DNA of 5,144 bases, from positions 1 through 5,144 of the forward strand of contig DAIDJI010000442.1 of the NCBI GenBank assembly GCA_027451455.1. The letters run 5' to 3'. The stretch comes from Planctomycetales bacterium (GTDB lineage Bacteria; Planctomycetota; Planctomycetia; Isosphaerales; Isosphaeraceae). Position 1 is the stretch's first letter; each line of letters opens with the position of its first letter. The notes below the pieces were generated by a model. It saw only the letters and a program-made list of their open reading frames with translations, was not told the origin of the DNA and did no database searches. This document shows positions 1 through 5,144 of this stretch, in pieces. A program made the position numbers and the translations under genes.

Positions 1-167
1 GCCCGGTACTCGCTGAACTCGACCGAGAAGCCGTGGAACGGGCTTTTGTGCATCCCCCGGAAGAATCCCTCGACGACCACCCGCGCGCGCACCTCCAGGC
101 TCTTGATCCGCATGAGTGTCGGCGGATCGATGAGCGTCTTGGGGTCGGGGCTTGGGGTGGCCTCCAT
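1..167 (-). CDS. DUF58 domain-containing protein, N-terminal fragment (cut by window edge)
   Basis: The minus-strand frame opens with ATG at 167 and stays open to the window edge, giving 55 residues. The fragment reads MEATPSPDPKTLIDPPTLMR, then a segment around residues 19-36 with IKSLEVRARVVVEGF, and ends near residue 54 with HGFSVEFSEY. The LMRIKSLE...ARVVVEGF...G.H.SP.HGFSVEFSEYR pattern is how I recognise the start of DUF58 proteins, which are usually around 290-450 aa, so most of the protein lies outside the window. DUF58 proteins commonly sit directly downstream of a MoxR ATPase and carry a VWA-like fold; their biochemical role is poorly defined. The start codon overlaps the moxR stop by one base (TGATG), which implies translational coupling and the same operon. 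There is no separate Shine-Dalgarno. The family call is from memory of the motif and is strong for so short a piece. Confidence 0.88.
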   Translation of the reverse strand, partial: MEATPSPDPKTLIDPPTLMRIKSLEVRARVVVEGFFRGMHKSPFHGFSVEFSEYR

Positions 168-1165
168 CAGAGCGGGCCTTTCACGTGATCAAGCAGGCGA
201 TCGATGACCTGGTCGACGGTCACACCGTCGGCCTCGGCTCGGTAGCCGAGCAGAACGCGGTGGCGGAACGTCGGATGAATCAGGGCGGTGAGGTCCTCGG
301 GGGCGACGTGGAACCGGCCGCGGAGCAGGGCCCGCGCCTTGGCGCCGAGGATCAGCGATTGGGCCGCTCGAAGGCCGGCGCCCCAGGTGACCCAGTCGTT
401 GACGAACGAGGGGGCCTCTGGACCGGGGCGGGTTGCCGAGGCCAGGCGGACGGCGTGGCGGATCAACTCCTCAGCGACCGGGACGCGACGGACGACCTCG
501 TGGAAGGCGACGATGTCCTTACCGTCGAAGAGTGGGACGATCGGCTCGGGCTTCTTCGAGGTCGTCTGCCGGACCACGGCGACCTCGTCGTCCTCGGGCA
601 GATAATCGATCACGACGTTGAAGAGGAACCGGTCGAGCTGGGCCTCGGGGAGGGGGTAAGTGCCCTCCATCTCGATCGGGTTCTGGGTCGCGAGGACGAA
701 GAACGGCTCTTCCAGCGGGTATCGGACGCCGGCCGCCGTGACCTGATGCTCCTGCATCGCTTCGAGGAGGGCGGCCTGGGTCTTGGGCGGGGTCCGGTTG
801 ATCTCGTCGGCGAGGATCACGTTGGCGAAGATCGGCCCCTTGACGAAGACCATCCGACGCCGGCCCTCGGTCGTCTCCTCCAGGATCTCGGTCCCGGTGA
901 TGTCGGCCGGCATGAGGTCGGGTGTGAACTGAATCCGCTGGAATTTGAGCTCGAAGACCTGGGCGATCGTGCGAACGAGCAGGGTCTTCGCCAGGCCGGG
1001 CGCCCCGGTGATCAGGCAGTGGCCGCCGGCAAAGAGGCTGATCAAGAGCTGCTGCGAGACCTCCTTCTGCCCGACGATCACCTTCGATAGCTCATGATCG
1101 ATCCGCCCCCGGCTCTCGTGAATCTTCTCGACGACCTGCTTCTCTTCTTCATATTCGTCGGTCAT
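167..1165 (-). CDS. MoxR-family AAA+ ATPase
   Basis: A complete 332-aa protein, of typical MoxR length and cytoplasmic (no signal peptide or membrane segment). Visible motifs in order: an N-terminal helix with IVGQKE near residues 30-35, Walker A GAPGLAKT (54-61), the region after it with FTPDLMPADITG (80-91), Walker B VILADE (116-121) followed by INRTPPKTQAALLEAMQE, sensor 1 ATQNP (159-163), the segment YPLPEAQLDRF (170-180) with the likely arginine finger, and a C-terminal lid with WGAGLRAAQ...AKARALLRGR (261-284), where R266 is the probable sensor-2 arginine. All catalytic elements are intact. MoxR proteins hydrolyse ATP and are thought to remodel or help assemble VWA-containing partner complexes; the partner here is probably the DUF58 protein that follows with a 1-bp overlap. 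The ATG at 1165 is chosen because AGGGA lies 10 nt upstream and the MoxR alignment begins just after it. A second ATG 7 nt upstream is out of frame. Confidence 0.96.
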   Translation of the reverse strand: MTDEYEEEKQVVEKIHESRGRIDHELSKVIVGQKEVSQQLLISLFAGGHCLITGAPGLAKTLLVRTIAQVFELKFQRIQFTPDLMPADITGTEILEETTEGRRRMVFVKGPIFANVILADEINRTPPKTQAALLEAMQEHQVTAAGVRYPLEEPFFVLATQNPIEMEGTYPLPEAQLDRFLFNVVIDYLPEDDEVAVVRQTTSKKPEPIVPLFDGKDIVAFHEVVRRVPVAEELIRHAVRLASATRPGPEAPSFVNDWVTWGAGLRAAQSLILGAKARALLRGRFHVAPEDLTALIHPTFRHRVLLGYRAEADGVTVDQVIDRLLDHVKGPL

Positions 1166-1175
1166 TGGTCATGGA

Positions 1176-1180
1176 TCCCT
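1176..1180 (-). promoter_or_regulatory. Weak ribosome-binding site for the MoxR gene
   Basis: On the minus strand AGGGA is followed by 10 nt (TCCATGACCA) and then the ATG at 1165. The spacing is at the long end of the useful range but better than for the ATG at 1172-1170, which would lie only about 3 nt away. This supports the start at 1165. It is the only purine-rich stretch in the 61-bp gap between the DUF4159 stop and the moxR start. I see no convincing promoter or terminator in that gap, so read-through from upstream is likely. Confidence 0.4.
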
Positions 1181-1226
1181 GGTCGTGGGTCGACGTCACA
1201 TCGCCGCAATGACTAACGAACGAGGA

Positions 1227-2096
1227 TTAATGGGTCATGGCATACGTGACGATGTTGATGCCCATTGGGTACGACTTTTTCTCGGAGAACTCGCGGAAGT
1301 AGTCCTCGCTCTCGCCCTCGCGTTCCCAGCCGTCGCCTAGGTCGGTGTTGTGGCAGATCAGGACCATCATCCGCTTCTGGTCGTCGAAGATGCCCTTGTA
1401 GTGGACGGTTCGCGCGTCGCCGCCGTGCCAGGGTTCCCAGGTCTCTCCGGTCTGGAGCCAGGAGTGGATACTCGGAACTTGCGGCTTCTCCTTGAGCTGA
1501 TAAACGCAGCGGAAGATTTCGTGAGACACGTCGAGTTCGGTCGGCTCCTGGTCGGGCTCGGGGAAGACGCGTTTGATCTGCTCGTGGAAGTTTTCGTACT
1601 CGTCGCCCCAGAAGTCGTCGACCATCAGGAAGCCGCCGTTGAGCAGGTAGCGTCGAAGCGCGATGACTTCCTCTTCGGAGAATTCGAGCCGGCCCGGCTC
1701 GATCATGTAGAGGAACGGATAGTCGAACAGCTTCGGGTCGGTCAAACGGAGGCTGATCGGGTTGGGATTGACCTTCATCGAGGTCAACTGCTGGAGGCGG
1801 TACGAGAAATTCAGGTCGCTGTCGGGGAAGTCGGTGGCCCATCCGCCGCCGCCCCAGCCCCGGCCGCGTCCACCGTATCCGGAGTCGTACTGGACCCGGA
1901 CGAACGTGAAGATGTCGTGCTTGAATCGAGGGTCGATCTTCCAGTCGGGGACGCCGGCGCGATCGGCCGGGATCTGGCCGGGGAATCGACGGCCCCAGCC
2001 TCCACGGCCCCGGCCGTACCGCTGGGCGACGGCCAGGCCGGAAACGAGGGCGAACAGGACTAGGACTGCCAGCAGAATCGTGCGTCGACGCTTCAT
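1227..2096 (-). CDS. Exported DUF4159 domain protein
   Basis: A complete 289-aa protein. Residues 1-24 form a clear Sec signal peptide: MKRRR, a hydrophobic core (TILLAVLVLFALVSGLAV), and AVA at 22-24 before Q25. The mature part begins with an Arg/Gly/Trp-rich stretch (26-38), then FTFVRVQYDS (63-72), a second Gly-rich stretch (73-86), WATDFPDSDLNFSYRLQQLT (86-105), LTDPKLFDYPFLYMIEPGR (118-136), RRYLLNGGFLMVDDFWG (148-164), MMVLICHNTDLGDGWEREGE (243-262) and the terminal YPMGINIVTYAMTH. This is the DUF4159 pattern as I know it; its YLLNGGFLMVDDF core resembles glutamine-amidotransferase-like folds, but no catalytic Cys triad is evident, so enzymatic activity is not claimed. It probably acts in the periplasm. 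The ATG overlaps the upstream TPR-peptidase stop by 4 bp (ATGA), suggesting coupled translation. Function unknown; family call confident. Confidence 0.93.
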   Translation of the reverse strand: MKRRRTILLAVLVLFALVSGLAVAQRYGRGRGGWGRRFPGQIPADRAGVPDWKIDPRFKHDIFTFVRVQYDSGYGGRGRGWGGGGWATDFPDSDLNFSYRLQQLTSMKVNPNPISLRLTDPKLFDYPFLYMIEPGRLEFSEEEVIALRRYLLNGGFLMVDDFWGDEYENFHEQIKRVFPEPDQEPTELDVSHEIFRCVYQLKEKPQVPSIHSWLQTGETWEPWHGGDARTVHYKGIFDDQKRMMVLICHNTDLGDGWEREGESEDYFREFSEKKSYPMGINIVTYAMTH

Positions 2097-4651
2097 CGGG
2101 CCGGGCCTCGCTGTCCCTCGGTGGGGGATTCGACCAGTTCGAGCAGGAGTTTGTGGGCATCGAGGAACCGAGGAGCCTCTTCGAGCGATTTCAACGCCTC
2201 GCGCCGGGCCTCGTCGCGACGTCCCCGCCGTGCCAGGAGCCGGGCCATCCGGTAGTGGAGGCCGGCCGGGTCGGAGTCGTCGAGCAGCGCCACGGCCCGG
2301 AATGCGTCGATCGCCGCGTCGATGTTACCGAGTTCCTCGGAGGCAAGGGCCATCGCCCGGTGCGGCGCAGGGATCAGGGGGTTGATCGCGAGCATCCGGT
2401 CGGCGTCGCGGGCGAGGGCCTTCCAGTCTCGGGCCGATTCCTCCAGCTCGAGGAGCCGCCGATAGGCCGGGCTCTCGCTACCGTCGCGGGCGACCAGTTC
2501 CTCGAGCGCCCGACGTTCGCCGGCCGGGTCCGATTCTTTCCTGGCGAGGGTGGCCTGCAACATGTAGGCGTTCTCCGGCCCGACGTAGGCGGGGTCCATC
2601 ACCTTCAAAGCCTGGATTTCCGCCTTCGCCCGGCCGAGCTTCCCTTCCGCGATCAGCCGGGCGGCCAGGAGCCGGTGTCCGTGGAAGCTGTTCGGATGCT
2701 TCTGGAGCCAGGCCTCAATGGCGGTCGAATCGGCGTCCGGCGGCAGGTCGGCTTCTTCCCAGGTGACGTGGGAGATTCCATCGCCCGCGCGTTCGCGAGC
2801 GTATCGCGCGAACTGGTCGTCCAGTTGTTTCAGCGACATTTTTGCCCGCCGCGGCAGCGCCTCGTTCATCAAGACGCCGGCGCCGAGGTCGTCGAGCAGG
2901 TTTCGCATCCCCTCGACGCCGATCCGGTCCATCAGGAAGGCGACGGCCAACGTCGATTCGTAATAGGCGAATTGCAGGTCGAGCGAGGACTTGGCGTTCA
3001 GGAATGCGGCGCTGAGCTGGCTCATCGGGGTGAGGTCCGGGCCGAGGAGTTTCGACCGGAACTTCGGGCTCATCGGCGTCGTCCACGAGGGGTCGGCGCG
3101 CTCCTCCTCGTAGACGGAGATTCCCTCGCTCAGCCACCTTGGCATCTTGTTGCGGGTCTTGCTGAGCGTGATCACGTGGCAGAACTCGTGCCAGAGGACC
3201 GATTCCCAGTTGGTGGGGTGCTCGCCCTGGCTGGCCGGGCTATTCGCTGTGATCACCCGCCCGAAGCAGACGCCAAGCAGGCCGTCGGCGCCCGGGAGGC
3301 CGAACGTTCGGACGGCGAACTCCTTCCGCTGCGGGAAGATTTCCACGACCACCGGGCGCGGTGGCGTCGCGCCGTAACGTTCGGCGAGGGTCTTGCGGGC
3401 CCGGACGAGCAGATCGACCACGCGACGACCGTAGAGATCCGCCTCGCGTGGGTCCATCCGGACCATCAGGCCGTCGGCTTGCAGCGTTCGGAACCCGGCG
3501 AGTCGGTCGTGGAGTGTCGACAGGTTGAACGCGACGACGTTGTAGGGATCGCCGGTAAAGACATCGGCGGCGAGCTTCCAGCCCTCAGACTCCTCGCCGA
3601 GGCGGAGCAGATCCTGGCAGAGCTGCAACTGGGCGGGCTGGAAGGACGGGTCGAACTCAAGGGCCTTTCGCTGGTAGGCGGAGCCCTCGGCGAACCGGTA
3701 TTTCTGCGAGAGCTCGCGGCCGATGATGTGGTCGACCTCGGGGTTTTTGCTCCAGTGGGCGAGGGCCTTCGAGCGTGCCTCGGCCTCGCCGGCCGGGTCG
3801 CTCTGCAGGTGCGCCAGGACCGCCCGATAGGCGAACGCTCGGGGTTCGTGGGGGTTGACCTCGTGGACCTTTGCCAGCAGCTTCGCGGCCTCGCCGTACT
3901 TCTCGTCCTCGACCAGGCGATCAGCGGCCAGGATCAGGCTGTCGACGTGATGGGGATTGAGCTTCAGGGCCTCGGCCAGTTCCTTGCCGGCGGCGGGGCG
4001 GTCGTCGGAGGCATAGGCCCGGGCGAGCAGGTAATGGTAGTGCGGGTCGTCGGCCGCGGCCTTCTTCGGGGCCTTGCGGAGCGTCTCGGCGGCCAGCGCG
4101 AAATCCTGCTTCGCCAGGGCAAGTTCGGCGATCGCGTAGTACCCGTCGAGCAGGTCGGGCTGGCGCTTGATCGCCGGGTCGAAAAAGAGGTCGAGCACCT
4201 TCCGCGAGTCCTGCCCGACGAGCAGGAAATAGCGGCCGAGGGCGACCAGCCCCTCCGGAGTGGCGAACCGCTGTGGCGAGCCCATCACGATCCGCTCGAG
4301 GTTCGACATGAGCCGAGGGATCTCGTCGTCCCGGCCGTTGTACCGGTAGACGTCGCGGGCGATCAGCCGGAGCGGGATGCTGGAGTGCAGATGCCGGAAC
4401 GAGTTCTCGACCGTCTCCATCGCGGCCCCGTACCGGCCGCGCTGCATTTCGGAGCCGATCTTGAGCAGACGCCAACGCTCGTCCCATCCGTTGAACCCGG
4501 CAAGCTCGGTGGCGGCGGCGCGGGCGCATTCGTCATATTTGCCGGCGCGGAAGAGCGCCTCGGCCTCGTCGAGGTCGGCCGCGGCGGCGGACCCGGCGAG
4601 GAGGAGCCCAATCGAGACGAGGGCGGTGAGTGGGTAGACAAAGGATCGCAT
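2093..4651 (-). CDS. Exported TPR protein with embedded gluzincin-type zinc peptidase (peptidase MA-like)
   Basis: A complete 852-aa protein. Residues 1-25 look like a Sec signal peptide (MRSFVYPLTALVSIGLLLAG, then SAAAA before D26) without a lipobox Cys, so it is probably periplasmic. Residues about 26-370 hold TPR-like helical hairpins, for example 168-195, 203-233 ending in LNP, 235-267 ending in VNP, 268-303 and 304-335 ending in FDP. Residues about 395-620 form the peptidase region: WHEFCHVITL at 487-496 gives zinc ligands H488 and H492 with catalytic E489, and WLSEGISVYEE at 506-516 gives the probable third ligand E509, the gluzincin layout. Residues about 650-830 again show TPR-like repeats (ending in MDP, INP and EAP). 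The catalytic residues are intact, so activity is plausible, but no substrate can be read from sequence. It is the first gene of the putative operon, preceded by a promoter at 4768-4738. The ATG at 4651 is supported by the signal peptide; no strong Shine-Dalgarno is visible. Confidence 0.92.
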   Translation of the reverse strand: MRSFVYPLTALVSIGLLLAGSAAAADLDEAEALFRAGKYDECARAAATELAGFNGWDERWRLLKIGSEMQRGRYGAAMETVENSFRHLHSSIPLRLIARDVYRYNGRDDEIPRLMSNLERIVMGSPQRFATPEGLVALGRYFLLVGQDSRKVLDLFFDPAIKRQPDLLDGYYAIAELALAKQDFALAAETLRKAPKKAAADDPHYHYLLARAYASDDRPAAGKELAEALKLNPHHVDSLILAADRLVEDEKYGEAAKLLAKVHEVNPHEPRAFAYRAVLAHLQSDPAGEAEARSKALAHWSKNPEVDHIIGRELSQKYRFAEGSAYQRKALEFDPSFQPAQLQLCQDLLRLGEESEGWKLAADVFTGDPYNVVAFNLSTLHDRLAGFRTLQADGLMVRMDPREADLYGRRVVDLLVRARKTLAERYGATPPRPVVVEIFPQRKEFAVRTFGLPGADGLLGVCFGRVITANSPASQGEHPTNWESVLWHEFCHVITLSKTRNKMPRWLSEGISVYEEERADPSWTTPMSPKFRSKLLGPDLTPMSQLSAAFLNAKSSLDLQFAYYESTLAVAFLMDRIGVEGMRNLLDDLGAGVLMNEALPRRAKMSLKQLDDQFARYARERAGDGISHVTWEEADLPPDADSTAIEAWLQKHPNSFHGHRLLAARLIAEGKLGRAKAEIQALKVMDPAYVGPENAYMLQATLARKESDPAGERRALEELVARDGSESPAYRRLLELEESARDWKALARDADRMLAINPLIPAPHRAMALASEELGNIDAAIDAFRAVALLDDSDPAGLHYRMARLLARRGRRDEARREALKSLEEAPRFLDAHKLLLELVESPTEGQRGPAR

Positions 4652-4707
4652 CGGGGAATCCCGCCGGGAGGTCGAGCCGATGGCCGGAGATCCCGGCCGG
4701 GAGGTCG
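4649..4707 (-). repeat. Near-duplicate 17/18-bp motif in the leader of the TPR-peptidase gene
   Basis: On the plus strand ATCCCGGCCGGGAGGTCG (4690-4707) recurs as ATCCCGCCGGGAGGTCG (4658-4674), differing by one inserted G, with starts 32 nt apart. In the transcript direction both read CGACCTCCCGG followed by (C)CGGGAT, and the proximal copy ends about 6 nt before the start codon. The distal copy contains a perfect 12-bp palindrome, TCCCGGCCGGGA (4691-4702). The pattern could be a protein-binding site pair or a leader RNA element; chance is possible in such GC-rich sequence. Confidence 0.45.
4682..4698 (-). other. GC hairpin in the 5' leader
   Basis: The minus strand reads GGCCGG-GATCT-CCGGCC, a 6-bp all-GC stem with a 5-nt loop, about 31 nt upstream of the ATG at 4651. 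It has no T-tract, so it does not look like an intrinsic terminator. It could affect leader folding or translation of the TPR-peptidase gene. The same bases overlap the distal copy of the duplicated motif, so alternative folds compete. Confidence 0.4.
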
Positions 4708-4732
4708 CCGAGAGAGGGGCGACCCGGATGGA

Positions 4733-4748
4733 CGTTCATTATAGAACG
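4733..4748. promoter_or_regulatory. 16-bp dyad around the -10 box (possible operator)
   Basis: CGTTC-N6-GAACG, where the N6 is the TATAAT of the promoter (ATTATA on the plus strand). The arms are perfect 5-bp complements. A repressor bound here would cover the -10 directly. The arms resemble LexA half-sites (GAAC/GTTC), but their order is the reverse of the Gram-positive GAAC-N4-GTTC box and it does not fit the alphaproteobacterial direct repeat, so LexA is not claimed. Confidence 0.35.
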
Positions 4749-4768
4749 GGCGCCATCCGGATTGCCAA
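4738..4768 (-). promoter_or_regulatory. Sigma70-like promoter of the TPR-peptidase/DUF4159/MoxR operon
   Basis: On the minus strand TTGGCA (4768-4763; 5 of 6 to TTGACA) is followed after 19 nt by a perfect TATAAT (4743-4738). The AT-rich -10 stands out sharply in very GC-rich surroundings. Transcription would start near 4731, leaving a leader of about 80 nt before the ATG at 4651. The 19-nt spacer is longer than the optimal 17, so the -35 match is the weaker part. The -10 lies exactly between CGTTC and GAACG (4748-4733), an inverted repeat that may be an operator. It is the only good promoter candidate I find for the genes downstream. Confidence 0.65.
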
Positions 4769-4795
4769 GCGCGAAGTCTCGGCGACCACCGACCT

Positions 4796-4816
4796 TAACA
4801 ATCCCGGGGATCGTTA
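4796..4816. promoter_or_regulatory. 21-bp near-perfect palindrome between the upstream gene and the promoter
   Basis: Plus strand TAACAATCCC-G-GGGATCGTTA: nine of ten arm pairs are complementary around a single central base, and the tenth becomes a G-U pair in the minus-strand RNA. It begins 6 bp after the stop of the upstream gene and its near edge is about 28 bp upstream of the -35 of the operon promoter. A one-base centre makes it a better protein-binding dyad than an RNA hairpin, and there is no T-tract. It may be an operator or activator site, or part of a terminator for the upstream gene. Confidence 0.45.
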
Positions 4817-4821
4817 CGTCT

Positions 4822-5144
4822 TCAACTGGCCGAGGCAGCCGCCTCGGCGGCTCGTGCTCGACGGAGCCGGACCGGAATCCGATCGGCACAGGCGACCGTC
4901 GGGGCCGGATCGATCGGGACGGGATACCCGCCGACCCGTCGACGCGACCCGGTCCGGACTTGCAGCTCGCCCGGCTCACTCGAAGGGCCATCGGAATCTC
5001 CCGCGAGACGCATCCGCGTCAAGGCATCGAGGGTCCGCAGCAGCACCCGGCCGCAGGCAAGCTGATACCGAAGCATCTGCTCCGACGTGTCCCTTTCCTC
5101 GCCAACCTCGGCCGGCGTCGCCGAGAGTCGAGGCCGATCGGCCT
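4822..5144 (-). CDS. C-terminal fragment of an unrecognised protein (N-terminus beyond the window edge)
   Basis: The minus-strand frame is open from the right edge to a TGA at 4824-4822, giving 106 residues plus the stop. An ATG at 5076 exists, but the frame continues upstream without a stop through codons that look coding (about 3/4 of third positions G or C), so the real start is probably outside the window. Residues around EERDTSEQMLRYQLACGR, followed by VLLRTLDALTRMRLAGD, look like one amphipathic helix. The rest is a low-complexity, Pro/Arg/Ala-rich tail ending in AAEAAASAS. The helix reminds me of the C-terminus of short planctomycete proteins with a RYE..LERSLYRALHELQRLQ-like helix, but that is memory-based and weak. 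It is separated from the operon by 170 bp containing a promoter, so it is likely an independent transcription unit. Function unknown; the coding call is moderately supported. Confidence 0.55.
   Translation of the reverse strand, partial: ADRPRLSATPAEVGEERDTSEQMLRYQLACGRVLLRTLDALTRMRLAGDSDGPSSEPGELQVRTGSRRRVGGYPVPIDPAPTVACADRIPVRLRRARAAEAAASAS
4829..4848 (-). terminator. Possible non-canonical terminator hairpin at the 3' end of the upstream gene
   Basis: GCCGAGGC-(4 nt)-GCCTCGGC: an 8-bp, all but one G-C, perfect stem with a 4-nt loop, covering the last codons before the TGA at 4824-4822. It lacks a T-tract and overlaps an Ala-rich coding tail, where such repeats can arise by chance. Together with the palindrome at 4796-4816 it could form a tandem structure that ends the upstream transcript. 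Low confidence. Confidence 0.22.

Noticed and set aside
152..1090. A 312-residue plus-strand open frame opposite the MoxR gene
   Set aside because: It is the antisense shadow of a clear MoxR ATPase. The translation is Asp/Gly/Arg-rich without motifs.
1166..1226. A separate promoter or terminator between the DUF4159 and MoxR genes
   Set aside because: The 61-bp gap has no convincing -10/-35 pair, no T-tract and no strong hairpin.
1213..2160. A 315-residue minus-strand frame overlapping the DUF4159 gene
   Set aside because: It is an Arg/Pro-rich out-of-frame reading of the same DNA. The DUF4159 frame carries the signal peptide and all family motifs.
2153..4744. An 863-residue plus-strand open frame covering the whole TPR-peptidase gene
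   Set aside because: It is antisense to a gene with a signal peptide, TPR-like repeats and an intact HExxH motif. Stop-free antisense frames are expected in GC3-rich genes, and its translation shows no recognisable domain.
4733..4748. A LexA (SOS) box at the promoter
   Set aside because: The GTTC-N6-GAAC order does not match the Gram-positive GAAC-N4-GTTC box, the gammaproteobacterial CTGT-N8-ACAG box or the alphaproteobacterial direct repeat.
4533..4991. A 152-residue minus-strand frame across the intergenic region and the start of the TPR-peptidase gene
   Set aside because: It runs out of frame through the promoter, leader and signal-peptide coding sequence and shows only Arg/Pro-rich composition.
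1..5144. Mobile element, CRISPR, tRNA or rRNA content
   Set aside because: No transposase motifs, terminal inverted repeats, regularly spaced repeats or tRNA cloverleaf sequences were seen.

Overview
The window looks like chromosomal DNA from a high-GC planctomycete, probably of the Isosphaeraceae/Gemmataceae type. This is inferred from the gene content: an exported TPR protein with an embedded gluzincin-type metallopeptidase, an exported DUF4159 protein, a MoxR AAA+ ATPase and a DUF58 protein, all strongly GC3-biased. No database search was possible.

All supported genes lie on the minus strand, so the transcription order runs from high to low coordinates. (1) 5144-4822 is the C-terminal end of an unrecognised protein cut by the window edge. 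(2) 4821-4652 is a 170-bp intergenic region. It holds a 21-bp palindrome, a good sigma70-like promoter whose TATAAT lies between inverted repeats, and a GC-rich leader of about 80 nt with a hairpin and a near-duplicate 18-bp motif. (3) 4651-2093 is a secreted or periplasmic protein of 852 aa with TPR-like repeats on both sides of an HEFCH zinc-peptidase core. (4) 2096-1227 is a secreted DUF4159 protein with Gly/Arg/Trp-rich segments, overlapping the previous gene by 4 bp (ATGA). (5) After a 61-bp gap, 1165-167 is a complete MoxR-family AAA+ ATPase. (6) 167-1 is the N-terminus of a DUF58 protein, overlapping moxR by one base (TGATG), and it runs off the left edge.

The packing (4-bp overlap, 61-bp gap, 1-bp overlap, one orientation) and the single clear promoter suggest one operon. 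MoxR and DUF58 pairs are widely found with von Willebrand A/BatA-type membrane proteins, and MoxR ATPases are thought to act as chaperones for assembling or activating partner proteins. It is likely, but not visible here, that BatA-like genes follow beyond position 1. The new element is the pairing of this cytoplasmic ATPase module with two exported proteins, one a putative zinc peptidase on a TPR scaffold. That suggests an envelope-associated maturation or quality-control function, which is a hypothesis. No RNA genes, CRISPR arrays, mobile elements or plus-strand genes could be supported.
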